This document shows, in pieces, positions 44,574 to 52,295 of a stretch of DNA of 64,000 nt; within the stretch, counting starts at the first letter, position 1; each line of letters begins with the position of its first letter. The stretch comes from DATESN01 sp035270785 (GTDB lineage: Bacteria; Bacillota; Clostridia; Lachnospirales; Lachnospiraceae), in NCBI GenBank assembly GCA_035270785.1, contig DATESN010000025.1, forward strand, positions 16,842 to 80,841, given 5' to 3'. Position numbers and translations under genes: made by a program. Under the pieces are notes generated by a model that had not been told where the DNA came from, made no database searches, and was given only the letters and a program-made list of their open reading frames with translations.

Positions 44574-46478
44574 ATGCTTCATTTATTACCACGACCTCAA
44601 AATATAAAAATAGTAGAGGGTAATTTTTATATAAGTTATAATACCAGGATCATAGTGAAAGCAGAATATGAATCAGGAATGCAAACTTGCATCAATGGAT
44701 TAAAGGAAGAATGTCAAAATTCTCTAGGGTATTATTTGACCGTGATTAGAGGGGGGGGAGAAGAAAATAGTATTGTAATATCCCTAGATACTACTCTAAA
44801 GAAAGAAGAATATGAATTATGTATATCAACTAATAAAGTGGAGCTACAGGGTGGAAGTATAAGTGGCATTTTTTATGGAATACAGACCCTTTGCCAGATT
44901 GTTAGGCAAGTGGGCGGCGTACTTCCATGTTTAAAAATTTTGGATTATCCCAACATTGCAAATAGGGGATATTATTTTGATATCTCTAGGGGAAGAGTCC
45001 CAACACTTAAAACATTAAAAGAGCTTGTAGATAAACTAAGCTTTTATAAGATTAATCAATTACAATTATACATTGAACACACCTATTTTTTTCAAGAGCT
45101 TTCTGAAGTCTGGAGAGATGAAACACCACTTACAGCAGAGGAAGTGTTAGAATTAGATCTTTATTGTAAAAATAGAAATATAGAACTAATTCCCTCTTTA
45201 TCCACATTTGGACATATGTATAAAATATTAAGAATGAAATCCTATAAACATATGTGCGAATTGGAAGATCAGGATAGAGAACCTTTTTCACTCTATGACA
45301 GGATGGAACAGCATACATTGGATGTATCCAATCCAAGCAATGTGGAATTTATTAAAAAATTAATAGAAGAATATATGTCGTTATTTTCAACAAAATATTT
45401 CAATATTTGTGGTGATGAAACATATGATTTGGGAAAAGGCAGGGGTAAAAAGCTAGCAGATGAAATAGGTGTTAATGAAATGTATATTCGTTACATTAAA
45501 GAACTTTGCGATTTTGTAATCTCAAAAGATCATATTCCTATGTTCTGGGGAGATATTATAGTTGGTTTTCCGGAAATGATAACTTATCTTCCAAAAGAAA
45601 CAATTTGTCTTAATTGGGGATATGAGCCAAATCAATCAGAAAATGACACAAAGGCATTTTATGATGTAGGCGCAAATCAATACGTTTGTCCTGGCGTAAA
45701 TGGTTGGAATAAGATAATGAATCATATACGTGACGGGTATGAAAATATATCGCGTATGTGTGCCTATGGAAGAAAATATGAAGCAATTGGGGTTTTAAAT
45801 ACGGATTGGGGCGATTATGGACATGTTAATGATCCAGAGTTTTCTACAGTAGGAGTCATTTATGGAGCTTCCTTTTCTTGGAATGAAACTAATCTATCTT
45901 TTGAAGAAGTAAATAAAAGTATTTCTCGAATAGAGTATGAGGATAAAACGGAGAAATTTGTATCTGTTGTCGGGGAAGTCTCTGAAAAAAGTATCTTTCA
46001 GTGGTCTAAAATAGTTCTTTATCGTGACTGCTATTTAAAAAAGAAATCCATTATTGAAATAGATTCCAATATTAATGATCTGAATTATGAAAAGGTCAAA
46101 ATGGCGAATGAAGAGTTGGGATTGCTTAAACAAAAAATGTATTGCATAGTAGGGTCTATGGATACTTCCAAAAGAAGTATTAGTAAGACATATTTCGTTG
46201 CCATAGACGGAATGATTTTGTTTAACCAGATAGGGATGTTAATTAAGTCTAAAAGAAAAAGAATAAATGGAACAGATATAATAAATAGAAAAGATGAAAC
46301 AGATAAAACAGATGTAACAGATGTAATCAGTGAAATAGATCCATGGGATGTGGCTTCTAAGCTGGAGAAATGGTTTATGCATTATAAAGAAATATGGCGT
46401 AGTAAGGAAAAGGAATCAGAACTATATCGAATACAAGAAGTTATCATATGGTATGCAGATCTTTTAAGAGAGTATTAG
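44574..46478 (+). CDS. GH20 beta-N-acetylhexosaminidase-like enzyme
   Basis: 634 aa, no signal peptide, probably cytosolic. The first 115 residues form the GH20b alpha/beta domain; the TIM barrel starts at G-Y-Y-F-D-I-S-R-G-R. The catalytic pair is D281-E282 in N-I-C-G-D-E-T-Y; the Asp holds the substrate acetamide and the Glu is the acid. The C-terminal 200 residues are helical and include a Lys/Asp/Thr run encoded by near-repeats of ACAGAT. ATG 44574 has AAAGGAG 6 nt upstream. It could split GlcNAc/GalNAc from imported glycans. Confidence 0.85.
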   Translation: MLHLLPRPQNIKIVEGNFYISYNTRIIVKAEYESGMQTCINGLKEECQNSLGYYLTVIRGGGEENSIVISLDTTLKKEEYELCISTNKVELQGGSISGIFYGIQTLCQIVRQVGGVLPCLKILDYPNIANRGYYFDISRGRVPTLKTLKELVDKLSFYKINQLQLYIEHTYFFQELSEVWRDETPLTAEEVLELDLYCKNRNIELIPSLSTFGHMYKILRMKSYKHMCELEDQDREPFSLYDRMEQHTLDVSNPSNVEFIKKLIEEYMSLFSTKYFNICGDETYDLGKGRGKKLADEIGVNEMYIRYIKELCDFVISKDHIPMFWGDIIVGFPEMITYLPKETICLNWGYEPNQSENDTKAFYDVGANQYVCPGVNGWNKIMNHIRDGYENISRMCAYGRKYEAIGVLNTDWGDYGHVNDPEFSTVGVIYGASFSWNETNLSFEEVNKSISRIEYEDKTEKFVSVVGEVSEKSIFQWSKIVLYRDCYLKKKSIIEIDSNINDLNYEKVKMANEELGLLKQKMYCIVGSMDTSKRSISKTYFVAIDGMILFNQIGMLIKSKRKRINGTDIINRKDETDKTDVTDVISEIDPWDVASKLEKWFMHYKEIWRSKEKESELYRIQEVIIWYADLLREY

Positions 46479-46487
46479 AAAAAGTAC

Positions 46488-46516
46488 TTTACAGATTTAA
46501 TATATTAGAATAGAAT
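46488..46516 (+). promoter_or_regulatory. Promoter of the T-box leader
   Basis: TTTACA (46488-46493), 17 nt, TAGAAT (46511-46516). Confidence 0.7.
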
Positions 46517-46534
46517 GAATATATTCATAAGTAA

Positions 46535-46781
46535 AACGTCGATGAGAAGAGTAAAATGTGAAAAGTATCAGAAAGAGGTGCCCACATACAAAAAAGTGGT
46601 GCTGAAAGTACCTTTACCAGAAGCATTTGAAAACTACCTCTGAGTGACCCCAACCCGGTCCGGTGATTCCGTTACAATCGTTTAGAGGTTTTATGCATCC
46701 AGTAATGGGCATAGAATAATTAGGGTGGAACCACGAGTTAATCGTCCCTTGCATTACAATTGTGATGCAAGGGATTTTTTT
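46535..46781 (+). ncRNA. T-box leader, threonine-type
   Basis: The T-box sequence AGGGTGGAACCACG is at 46722-46735. It is followed by a terminator whose stem CCCTTGCATTACA (46746-46758) pairs with its complement at 46761-46773, ending in seven T. A long imperfect stem I lies at 46535-46645; ACC at 46636-46638 is the likely specifier for threonine, as the regulated gene is thrS. Uncharged tRNA-Thr binding should form the antiterminator and allow readthrough. Specifier assignment is inferred. Confidence 0.9.
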
Positions 46782-46826
46782 AATTAAAACGAAACCAATT
46801 AAAACCAATCAAAAGGAGATAACGCC

Positions 46827-47036
46827 ATGAAAACAAAAATTAACAATCTGAAGGAAAAACTAAATGAAGTAAAAACAATAACTAATAAAGATTACAAATT
46901 AACCGTAGTCTTATGCGTATTATTAGGAATTACAATAGGTTATTTTATAGCTCCATTAAAAAAAGGAGTTTTTTGTGGGAATAATAATGGGAATACGACG
47001 AATAATTATTTTGGAAAGGAAGGTGATTGTGAATGA
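46827..47036 (+). CDS. Small single-span membrane protein under T-box control
   Basis: 69 aa: a charged helical N-terminus, one membrane span at about residues 26-45 (V-V-L-C-V-L-L-G-I-T-I-G-Y-F-I-A-P), then a short Asn/Gly-rich tail with two cysteines. AAAAGGAG precedes the ATG. It lies between the T-box and thrS and its stop overlaps the thrS start by 4 nt. The G-Y-F-I-A-P segment resembles YtxH-type small membrane proteins. Function unknown. Confidence 0.75.
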   Translation: MKTKINNLKEKLNEVKTITNKDYKLTVVLCVLLGITIGYFIAPLKKGVFCGNNNGNTTNNYFGKEGDCE

Positions 47037-48988
47037 AAATAACATTAAAAGATGGAACGAACAAAGAATATGAATCATCTAAGTCAATCTATGAAATTGC
47101 AGTAGACATTAGTGAGGGTCTTGCAAGAATGGCTTGTGTTGGTGAAGTGAATGGTAAGATATTAGATTTAAGAACTGTGATTGATGATGATTGTGAATTA
47201 AATATTTTAACGGCTCATGATGAAATGGGGCTTAGAACACTTCGACATACAACTTCTCACGTATTGGCAGAAGCTGTAAAAAGAATTTTTCCCAATGCTA
47301 AATTAGCGATTGGACCTTCCATTGATACTGGATTTTACTATGATTTTGAAGCAGATCCTTTTACAAGAGATGATTTAGATAAGATAGAAGTTGAAATGAA
47401 AAAGATTATCAAAGAAGGTAACAGTTTAGAAAAATTCACTATGCCACGGGAAGAAGCCATGAAGTTTATGGAAGAAAAAGGTGAACCATATAAAGTGGAA
47501 CTGATTAGAGACCTACCAGAGGATTCCATTATTTCGTTTTATAGTCAAGGGGAATTTGTGGATCTTTGCGCGGGCCCCCATTTAATGAGTACGAAAAACA
47601 TTAAATCTTTTAAACTAATTTCTTCTTCAGGAGCTTATTGGAGAGGTAAATCAGAAAACACGATGCTTCAAAGAATTTATGGTAGTGCATTTAGTAAAAA
47701 AGAAGAATTAACTAACTTTCTGGAACATTTGGAAGATATAAAAAAGAGGGACCATAATAAATTAGGTCGTGATATGGAATTATTTACTACCGTTGATGTA
47801 ATTGGTCAAGGACTTCCTCTTTTAATGCCAAAAGGAGCAAAAATTATTCAAACGTTACAACGTTGGATTGAAGATGAAGAAGAACGTCGTGGATATGTAA
47901 GAACGAAAACCCCAATGATGGCTAAGAAGGAGCTATATGTTATTTCTGATCACTGGGGCCATTATAAAGAAGGAATGTTTATACTTGGTAATGAAGAGGA
48001 TGAAAAATCAGAGATATTTGCGCTTCGCCCTATGACATGCCCTTTCCAATACTATGTTTACAAACAAAGTCAAAAATCGTATCGTGATTTACCAATTCGT
48101 TATGGTGAAACATCTACTTTATTTAGAAATGAAGATTCAGGCGAAATGCATGGTTTAACACGTATCCGACAATTTACGATTTCAGAAGGACATTTAATTG
48201 TTAGACCAGATCAGATTGAAGAAGAATTTAAAGAGTGCGTTGATTTAGCAAAGTATTGTTTAACAACCTTAGGCTTAGAGAATGATGTTACTTATCGTAT
48301 GTCAAAATGGGATCCTAATAATCAAGAAAAATATCTTGGAACAGAGGAAACTTGGAATCAAGTTCAAGATATGATGCGAAATATTTTAAATCATATTGGA
48401 GTAGTATTCACAGAAGAAGACGGAGAAGCTGCCTTTTATGGTCCAAAGCTTGATATACAAGCTAAAAATGTATACGGAAAAGAAGATACAATGATTACGA
48501 TACAATTGGATATGTTCTTAGCGGATCGTTTTGATATGTCTTATAAAGATAGTAATGGAGACAAGGTAAGACCTTTTATTATTCATAGAACATCACTGGG
48601 TTGTTATGAGAGAACGCTTGCTTGGTTGATTGAAAAGTATGCAGGTAAATTTCCCACATGGCTGTGTCCTGAACAAGTGCGTATTCTTCCTATTTCAGAG
48701 AAATATATTGATTATGCAGCAAAGATTGAAAAAGAACTGAAGTCTTACGGAATACTAACAACAACAGATAATCGTTCAGAAAAGATTGGTTATAAAATTC
48801 GTGAAACAAGACTTGCGAAAGTTCCTTATATGTTAGTTGTGGGACAAAAAGAGGAAGAAGAGAATCTCGTATCAGTAAGAAGTAGATATGAGGGTGATGA
48901 AGGTCAAAAAACTCTTTTACAGTTTATTGATGAAATATGCGATGAAATCAAAAACAAGGTGATTCGTATGGAAGAGGTTGTGGAATAA
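47033..48988 (+). CDS. thrS: Threonyl-tRNA synthetase
   Basis: Class II synthetase of 651 aa. TGS domain (1-62), editing domain with H-T-T-S-H and later C-A-G-P-H, then the catalytic core with M-T-C-P-F-Q-Y and R-Y-G-E motifs 1-2, the zinc Cys/His ligands, and motif 3 near G-C-Y-E-R. The C-terminal anticodon domain begins at C-P-E-Q-V-R-I-L-P-I. Its start overlaps the small membrane protein gene (ATGA), so translation is coupled; both are under the T-box. Confidence 0.97.
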   Translation: MKITLKDGTNKEYESSKSIYEIAVDISEGLARMACVGEVNGKILDLRTVIDDDCELNILTAHDEMGLRTLRHTTSHVLAEAVKRIFPNAKLAIGPSIDTGFYYDFEADPFTRDDLDKIEVEMKKIIKEGNSLEKFTMPREEAMKFMEEKGEPYKVELIRDLPEDSIISFYSQGEFVDLCAGPHLMSTKNIKSFKLISSSGAYWRGKSENTMLQRIYGSAFSKKEELTNFLEHLEDIKKRDHNKLGRDMELFTTVDVIGQGLPLLMPKGAKIIQTLQRWIEDEEERRGYVRTKTPMMAKKELYVISDHWGHYKEGMFILGNEEDEKSEIFALRPMTCPFQYYVYKQSQKSYRDLPIRYGETSTLFRNEDSGEMHGLTRIRQFTISEGHLIVRPDQIEEEFKECVDLAKYCLTTLGLENDVTYRMSKWDPNNQEKYLGTEETWNQVQDMMRNILNHIGVVFTEEDGEAAFYGPKLDIQAKNVYGKEDTMITIQLDMFLADRFDMSYKDSNGDKVRPFIIHRTSLGCYERTLAWLIEKYAGKFPTWLCPEQVRILPISEKYIDYAAKIEKELKSYGILTTTDNRSEKIGYKIRETRLAKVPYMLVVGQKEEEENLVSVRSRYEGDEGQKTLLQFIDEICDEIKNKVIRMEEVVE

Positions 48989-49085
48989 AATCACAAAAGA
49001 CAACCATAGAAAAGAATAAGAAGATTGCATATATTTTATACCAAGGGAAAGACTAACTTTAAATAAAATTATAGGAGGTTAGTTT

Positions 49086-49406
49086 ATGGCAGAATTAAAT
49101 TGTGGTGTTTCAAATTGTTTCTATAACAAAAATTCTTTATGTTCTAAAGGTGATATTATGGTTGGTGGTAAGCAAGCGGATGTGAAAGATCAAACTAGTT
49201 GTGAAAGCTTTTCTAATCGAGAACAAGAATCTTATACAAGTTCACTCGACCACGCTTCAAAGGTAATTAGCATTGATTGCGAAGCAAGTAAATGTACTTA
49301 TAACAATAATTATAGGTGTATTGCTTCTCAAGTTGATGTCACAGGAAATGGAGCAAAAGGAAGTAAAGAAACATCTTGTTCTACATTTGTTCAGAAAACA
49401 CAATGA
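49086..49406 (+). CDS. Tandem DUF1540 cysteine-rich protein
   Basis: 106 aa with two copies of the DUF1540 unit: L-N-C-G-V-S-N-C-x-Y-N and, after a linker, I-D-C-E-A-S-K-C-T-Y-N. Each unit ends in T-S-C-x-S/T-F. Four Cys per unit suggest a metal-binding or redox role, unproven. AGGAGG precedes the ATG. It stands alone between thrS and the infC operon. Confidence 0.88.
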   Translation: MAELNCGVSNCFYNKNSLCSKGDIMVGGKQADVKDQTSCESFSNREQESYTSSLDHASKVISIDCEASKCTYNNNYRCIASQVDVTGNGAKGSKETSCSTFVQKTQ

Positions 49407-49437
49407 TCGTAGCAATAAAAAAAAATCGACAATACGG

Positions 49438-49466
49438 TTGACAATGAAATTATTCTATGATAAACT
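49438..49466 (+). promoter_or_regulatory. Candidate promoter of infC-rpmI-rplT
   Basis: TTGACA (49438-49443), 17 nt, TAAACT (49461-49466), leaving a leader of about 230 nt before infC. Confidence 0.6.
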
Positions 49467-49701
49467 ATCGAAGTGTGTGAAAGGTAATTATATTTCACTG
49501 ACAAATAATCAAGTAGAGTATCCACTCTCACCCTATGGCATGATTGCTTATAGGTGTTAATAATTCAAATGTTTCCCGCGAATTTATGTACGTAAATAAG
49601 TGGATTTAGAATTTTAGTGGATAGTCTAACTATCCACTTTTTTTAATGTTAAGTGACGAAGACAGAGTCGTCACCCTAAGTTCTTATGGAGGTGCAATAC
49701 T
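49467..49701 (+). promoter_or_regulatory. infC leader with attenuator, probable L20 autoregulation site
   Basis: A leader of about 230 nt contains an intrinsic terminator: AGTGGATA (49616-49623) pairs with TATCCACT (49631-49638), followed by TTTTTTT. A second hairpin, GTGACGA with TCGTCAC, lies at about 49653-49674 before the ribosome site. In B. subtilis this operon is controlled by L20-dependent premature termination in the leader, so the same mechanism is likely here. The L20-binding fold itself was not modelled. Confidence 0.7.
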
Positions 49702-50211
49702 ATTAACGAATTATTCATTAATGATCAAATTAGAGACAAAGAAATTCGTGTTATTGGAGTAGACGGAGAACCATTAGGAATTATGACTCCGGCAGAAGCA
49801 ATGAAACTTGCGGAAGATGCTGGTGTTGATTTGGTAAAAATCGTTCCCACAGCAAAACCACCCGTTTGTAAAGTTGTAGACTATGGCAAGTACAAATACG
49901 AGTTGGCTAGAAAAGACAAAGAAGCTAAGAAAAAGCAAAAAACAATTGAGATTAAGGAAATTCGGTTATCACCTAATATAGATACCAATGACCTAAATAC
50001 AAAAGTTGGTGCTGCTAGAAAATTCCTAAGTAAAGGCGACAAAGTTAAAATCACATTACGTTTTCGTGGTCGAGAAATGGCGCATATGGGAAGCAGTAAA
50101 CATATTTTAGATGAATTTGCAGAAAAACTATCTGATATTTCAGTAATCGAAAAAATGCCTAAGATTGAAGGGCGAAGCATGACTATGTTTTTAACTGAAA
50201 AGCGCCAGTGA
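49702..50211 (+). CDS. infC: Translation initiation factor IF-3, AUU start codon
   Basis: 169 aa. The protein begins at ATT 49702 (then N-E-L-F-I-N-D-Q-I-R), with GGAGG at 49688-49692, 9 nt upstream. No ATG, GTG or TTG occurs in frame before residue 28, and starting at the ATG at 49783 would remove the conserved N-terminus. AUU starts on infC are known from E. coli, where IF-3 represses its own translation from this codon. IF-3N and IF-3C domains are both present. It is first of the infC-rpmI-rplT operon. Confidence 0.95.
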   Translation: MNELFINDQIRDKEIRVIGVDGEPLGIMTPAEAMKLAEDAGVDLVKIVPTAKPPVCKVVDYGKYKYELARKDKEAKKKQKTIEIKEIRLSPNIDTNDLNTKVGAARKFLSKGDKVKITLRFRGREMAHMGSSKHILDEFAEKLSDISVIEKMPKIEGRSMTMFLTEKRQ

Positions 50212-50254
50212 GTGTACAGTTAAAATAGATAACTATTTATAGGAGGAATTTGAT

Positions 50255-50452
50255 ATGCCAAAAATGAAAACAAACAGATCTGCAGCTAAACGTTTTAAAT
50301 TAACAGGAACTGGAAAGCTGAAAAGAAATAAAGCTTATAAACAACATATCTTAACTAAAAAATCACCAAAAACTAAGAGAAACCTTAGAAAAGCTGTTAT
50401 TGTAGATTCATCAAATGTTTCGAATATGAAGAAAATTTTACCATATTTATAA
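50255..50452 (+). CDS. rpmI: Ribosomal protein L35
   Basis: 65 aa, very basic, with the full family pattern: P-K-M-K-T-N-R-S-A-A-K-R-F at the start and K-R-N-L-R-K in the second half. AGGAGGA precedes the ATG. Middle gene of the conserved infC-rpmI-rplT operon. Confidence 0.98.
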   Translation: MPKMKTNRSAAKRFKLTGTGKLKRNKAYKQHILTKKSPKTKRNLRKAVIVDSSNVSNMKKILPYL

Positions 50453-50473
50453 TGCGTAAGGAGGAAAATAGAA

Positions 50474-50830
50474 ATGGCAAGAATTAAAGGCGGTATGAAC
50501 GCAAAGAAAAAGCATAATAGAGTATTAAAACTTGCAAAAGGTTATAGAGGAGCAAGATCTAACCAATATAGAGTAGCAAAACAATCTGTTATGAGAGCAT
50601 TAACATCTTCTTATGCAGGTAGAAAAGAAAGAAAGCGTCAATTTAGACAATTATGGATTGCTCGTATTAACGCTGCATCTAGAATGAATGGTTTATCTTA
50701 CAGTAAGTTTATGTATGGTTTGAAATTAGCAGGAATCGATATGAATAGAAAGATGTTAGCTGAAATGGCAGTTAACGATGCAAAAGGTTTTACTACTCTT
50801 GCAGAACTTGCAAAGAGTAAAATAGCTTAA
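50474..50830 (+). CDS. rplT: Ribosomal protein L20
   Basis: 118 aa, binds 23S rRNA early in 50S assembly and probably its own leader RNA. Family signatures K-K-H-N-R-V-L-K-L-A-K-G-Y-R-G-A and L-W-I-A-R-I-N-A-A-S-R are intact. AAGGAGG lies 11 nt before the ATG. Last gene of the operon. Confidence 0.98.
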   Translation: MARIKGGMNAKKKHNRVLKLAKGYRGARSNQYRVAKQSVMRALTSSYAGRKERKRQFRQLWIARINAASRMNGLSYSKFMYGLKLAGIDMNRKMLAEMAVNDAKGFTTLAELAKSKIA

Positions 50831-50841
50831 TAAAAAATGGT

Positions 50842-50877
50842 TCCCTTGAAAACTTGTTGTTTTCAAGGGATTTTTTT
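50842..50877 (+). terminator. Terminator after rplT
   Basis: TCCCTTGAAAAC (50842-50853) pairs with GTTTTCAAGGGA (50859-50870), followed by seven T. Confidence 0.95.
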
Positions 50878-50963
50878 ATGCACTCACCAATAAAATAAAA
50901 AACATACATATTTTTCATTTTATTGTTAAAACTAATAATAAATAATTGAAAGGAGATATGATA

Positions 50964-51173
50964 TTGAAAACATTAAACATTATTACATTGTTATTAGTTA
51001 TAATTGGTGCAATAAATTGGGGATTAATTGGTTTATTTAAATATGATCTTGTTTCGTCATTATTTGGTGAGATGTCAATATTAACTAGAATAATATTTGT
51101 ACTTGTAGGGATAGCGGGTCTATGTGCAATAACCTTTTTTTCAAGGGATATGGAAACAAAATCAATTAAATAA
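50964..51173 (+). CDS. DUF378 small membrane protein
   Basis: 69 aa with two membrane spans. L-N-I-I-T-L-L-L-V-I-I-G-A-I-N-W-G-L-I-G-L-F is the family start (YuzA-like). A TTG at 50964 gives the usual N-terminus and 8 nt from GGAG; the ATG at 50958 would be only 2 nt from it. Function unknown. Confidence 0.82.
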   Translation: MKTLNIITLLLVIIGAINWGLIGLFKYDLVSSLFGEMSILTRIIFVLVGIAGLCAITFFSRDMETKSIK

Positions 51174-51188
51174 TTTTTTGAAAACGTG

Positions 51189-51221
51189 ACCCTTGAAATT
51201 TAGTACTTTCAAGGGTTTTGT
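51189..51221 (+). terminator. Terminator after DUF378 gene
   Basis: ACCCTTGAAA (51189-51198) pairs with TTTCAAGGGT (51207-51216), then TTTT. It is close in sequence to the terminator after rplT. The rest of the gap to 51402 shows a TATAAT at 51265 without a good -35. Confidence 0.85.
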
Positions 51222-51402
51222 TAATTTGAGTTTTTTTCATATATCAATTTTACAATATATTTGTTATAATAATTCTGTTTTATAAACGGGCTAAAAGATA
51301 AGTGAAATGTATAGTTAGAAATAAGCACTTAAATTTTAAAATAAAACAAATGAAAGAAATACGGAATAAGAAATACGAAAGAATAAAAACGGAGGTTTAA
51401 AT

Positions 51403-52263
51403 ATGTTTGATTTTAACTTTGATTGGAGCCCGGATTTCAATACAAATATTGAGATAATAGACACTCATCACAAACAATTTTTCAAGATTGGGCGTGATAT
51501 TGAACAACAGATTCGAACAAGATGCATTGGTATTAAGGATAAGCAGCTATTAGATATTGTATGTGAATTAAGAGAGTATACAGGGTATCATTTTTATGAA
51601 GAAGAGCGATTAATGAAAGAAAATAGCTACTCTGACAGGGATTTACATAAGAAAAGCCATCAAAACTTTGCTAAACAAATTGCGCAAATCAGTATGCCAA
51701 AATTAAAAGAAACTCCCGAGGTGGAATTAAGGAAACTAAAAGACGTTTTACAACAATATTTTTTCAATCATATTTTAAAGGATGATATGAAAATGACACA
51801 ATATATCTTAAAGAAAGAAAGTAACCCTGACCCTAATGAGGATGTAAAAAAGACAAAAAAAGAAGGGATAAATAATGAATATGACCCTAAATACGGAATA
51901 AAAATATGCGATTTAGATGTCTCGCGCGTATATTTATTTCGGGAACAAAGTCATAAGGGGCGAGTAGTATTAGTATACAAAGAGAAGAAATCAGATATGG
52001 GAAGATTGTCAGTTTTGGAGAGAAATATATTATGGTCAGATATTTCACGAGTTGCAAAAGCACTTCAATCACTTTACGCTCCTCAGGCAATAAACTACGC
52101 AACATATGGTGATGTGGACAGTCAATTGCATTTTCATATTGTACCAAAATATAAGGATCAAATTGAATGGGGAGATTCATTTTCTATAAATCCTAATCAA
52201 ATATTTTTGCCTCAGGATGAATATGAGGCCATGGCAGAGGAAATAAGGAATAAAATAAAATAG
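51403..52263 (+). CDS. Hemerythrin-HIT domain fusion
   Basis: 286 aa with two domains. Residues 1-135 are a bacteriohemerythrin with all di-iron ligand motifs: D-T-H-H-K-Q-F, H-F-Y-E-E-E-R-L-M, H-K-K-S-H-Q-N-F and N-H-I-L-K-D-D; such domains bind O2 or NO. After a Lys/Glu linker, residues about 165-270 are HIT-like and end in Q-L-H-F-H-I-V-P, where the nucleophile His is kept but the first His is Gln. HIT proteins hydrolyse or transfer nucleotides. The fusion suggests nucleotide chemistry controlled by oxygen or NO. GGAGG precedes the ATG. Confidence 0.85.
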   Translation: MFDFNFDWSPDFNTNIEIIDTHHKQFFKIGRDIEQQIRTRCIGIKDKQLLDIVCELREYTGYHFYEEERLMKENSYSDRDLHKKSHQNFAKQIAQISMPKLKETPEVELRKLKDVLQQYFFNHILKDDMKMTQYILKKESNPDPNEDVKKTKKEGINNEYDPKYGIKICDLDVSRVYLFREQSHKGRVVLVYKEKKSDMGRLSVLERNILWSDISRVAKALQSLYAPQAINYATYGDVDSQLHFHIVPKYKDQIEWGDSFSINPNQIFLPQDEYEAMAEEIRNKIK

Positions 52264-52295
52264 TCTTTTAAATGAATATCAAAGGAGTAGTGAAA

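Noticed and set aside
49273..49560. Plus-strand frame overlapping the DUF1540 gene in another phase
   Set aside because: No ribosome site; the Cys pattern supports the DUF1540 frame instead, and the 3' part crosses the infC promoter.
49783..50211. ATG start for infC at 49783
   Set aside because: It would delete the conserved N-terminal IF-3 segment and has no ribosome site; ATT at 49702 with GGAGG fits far better.
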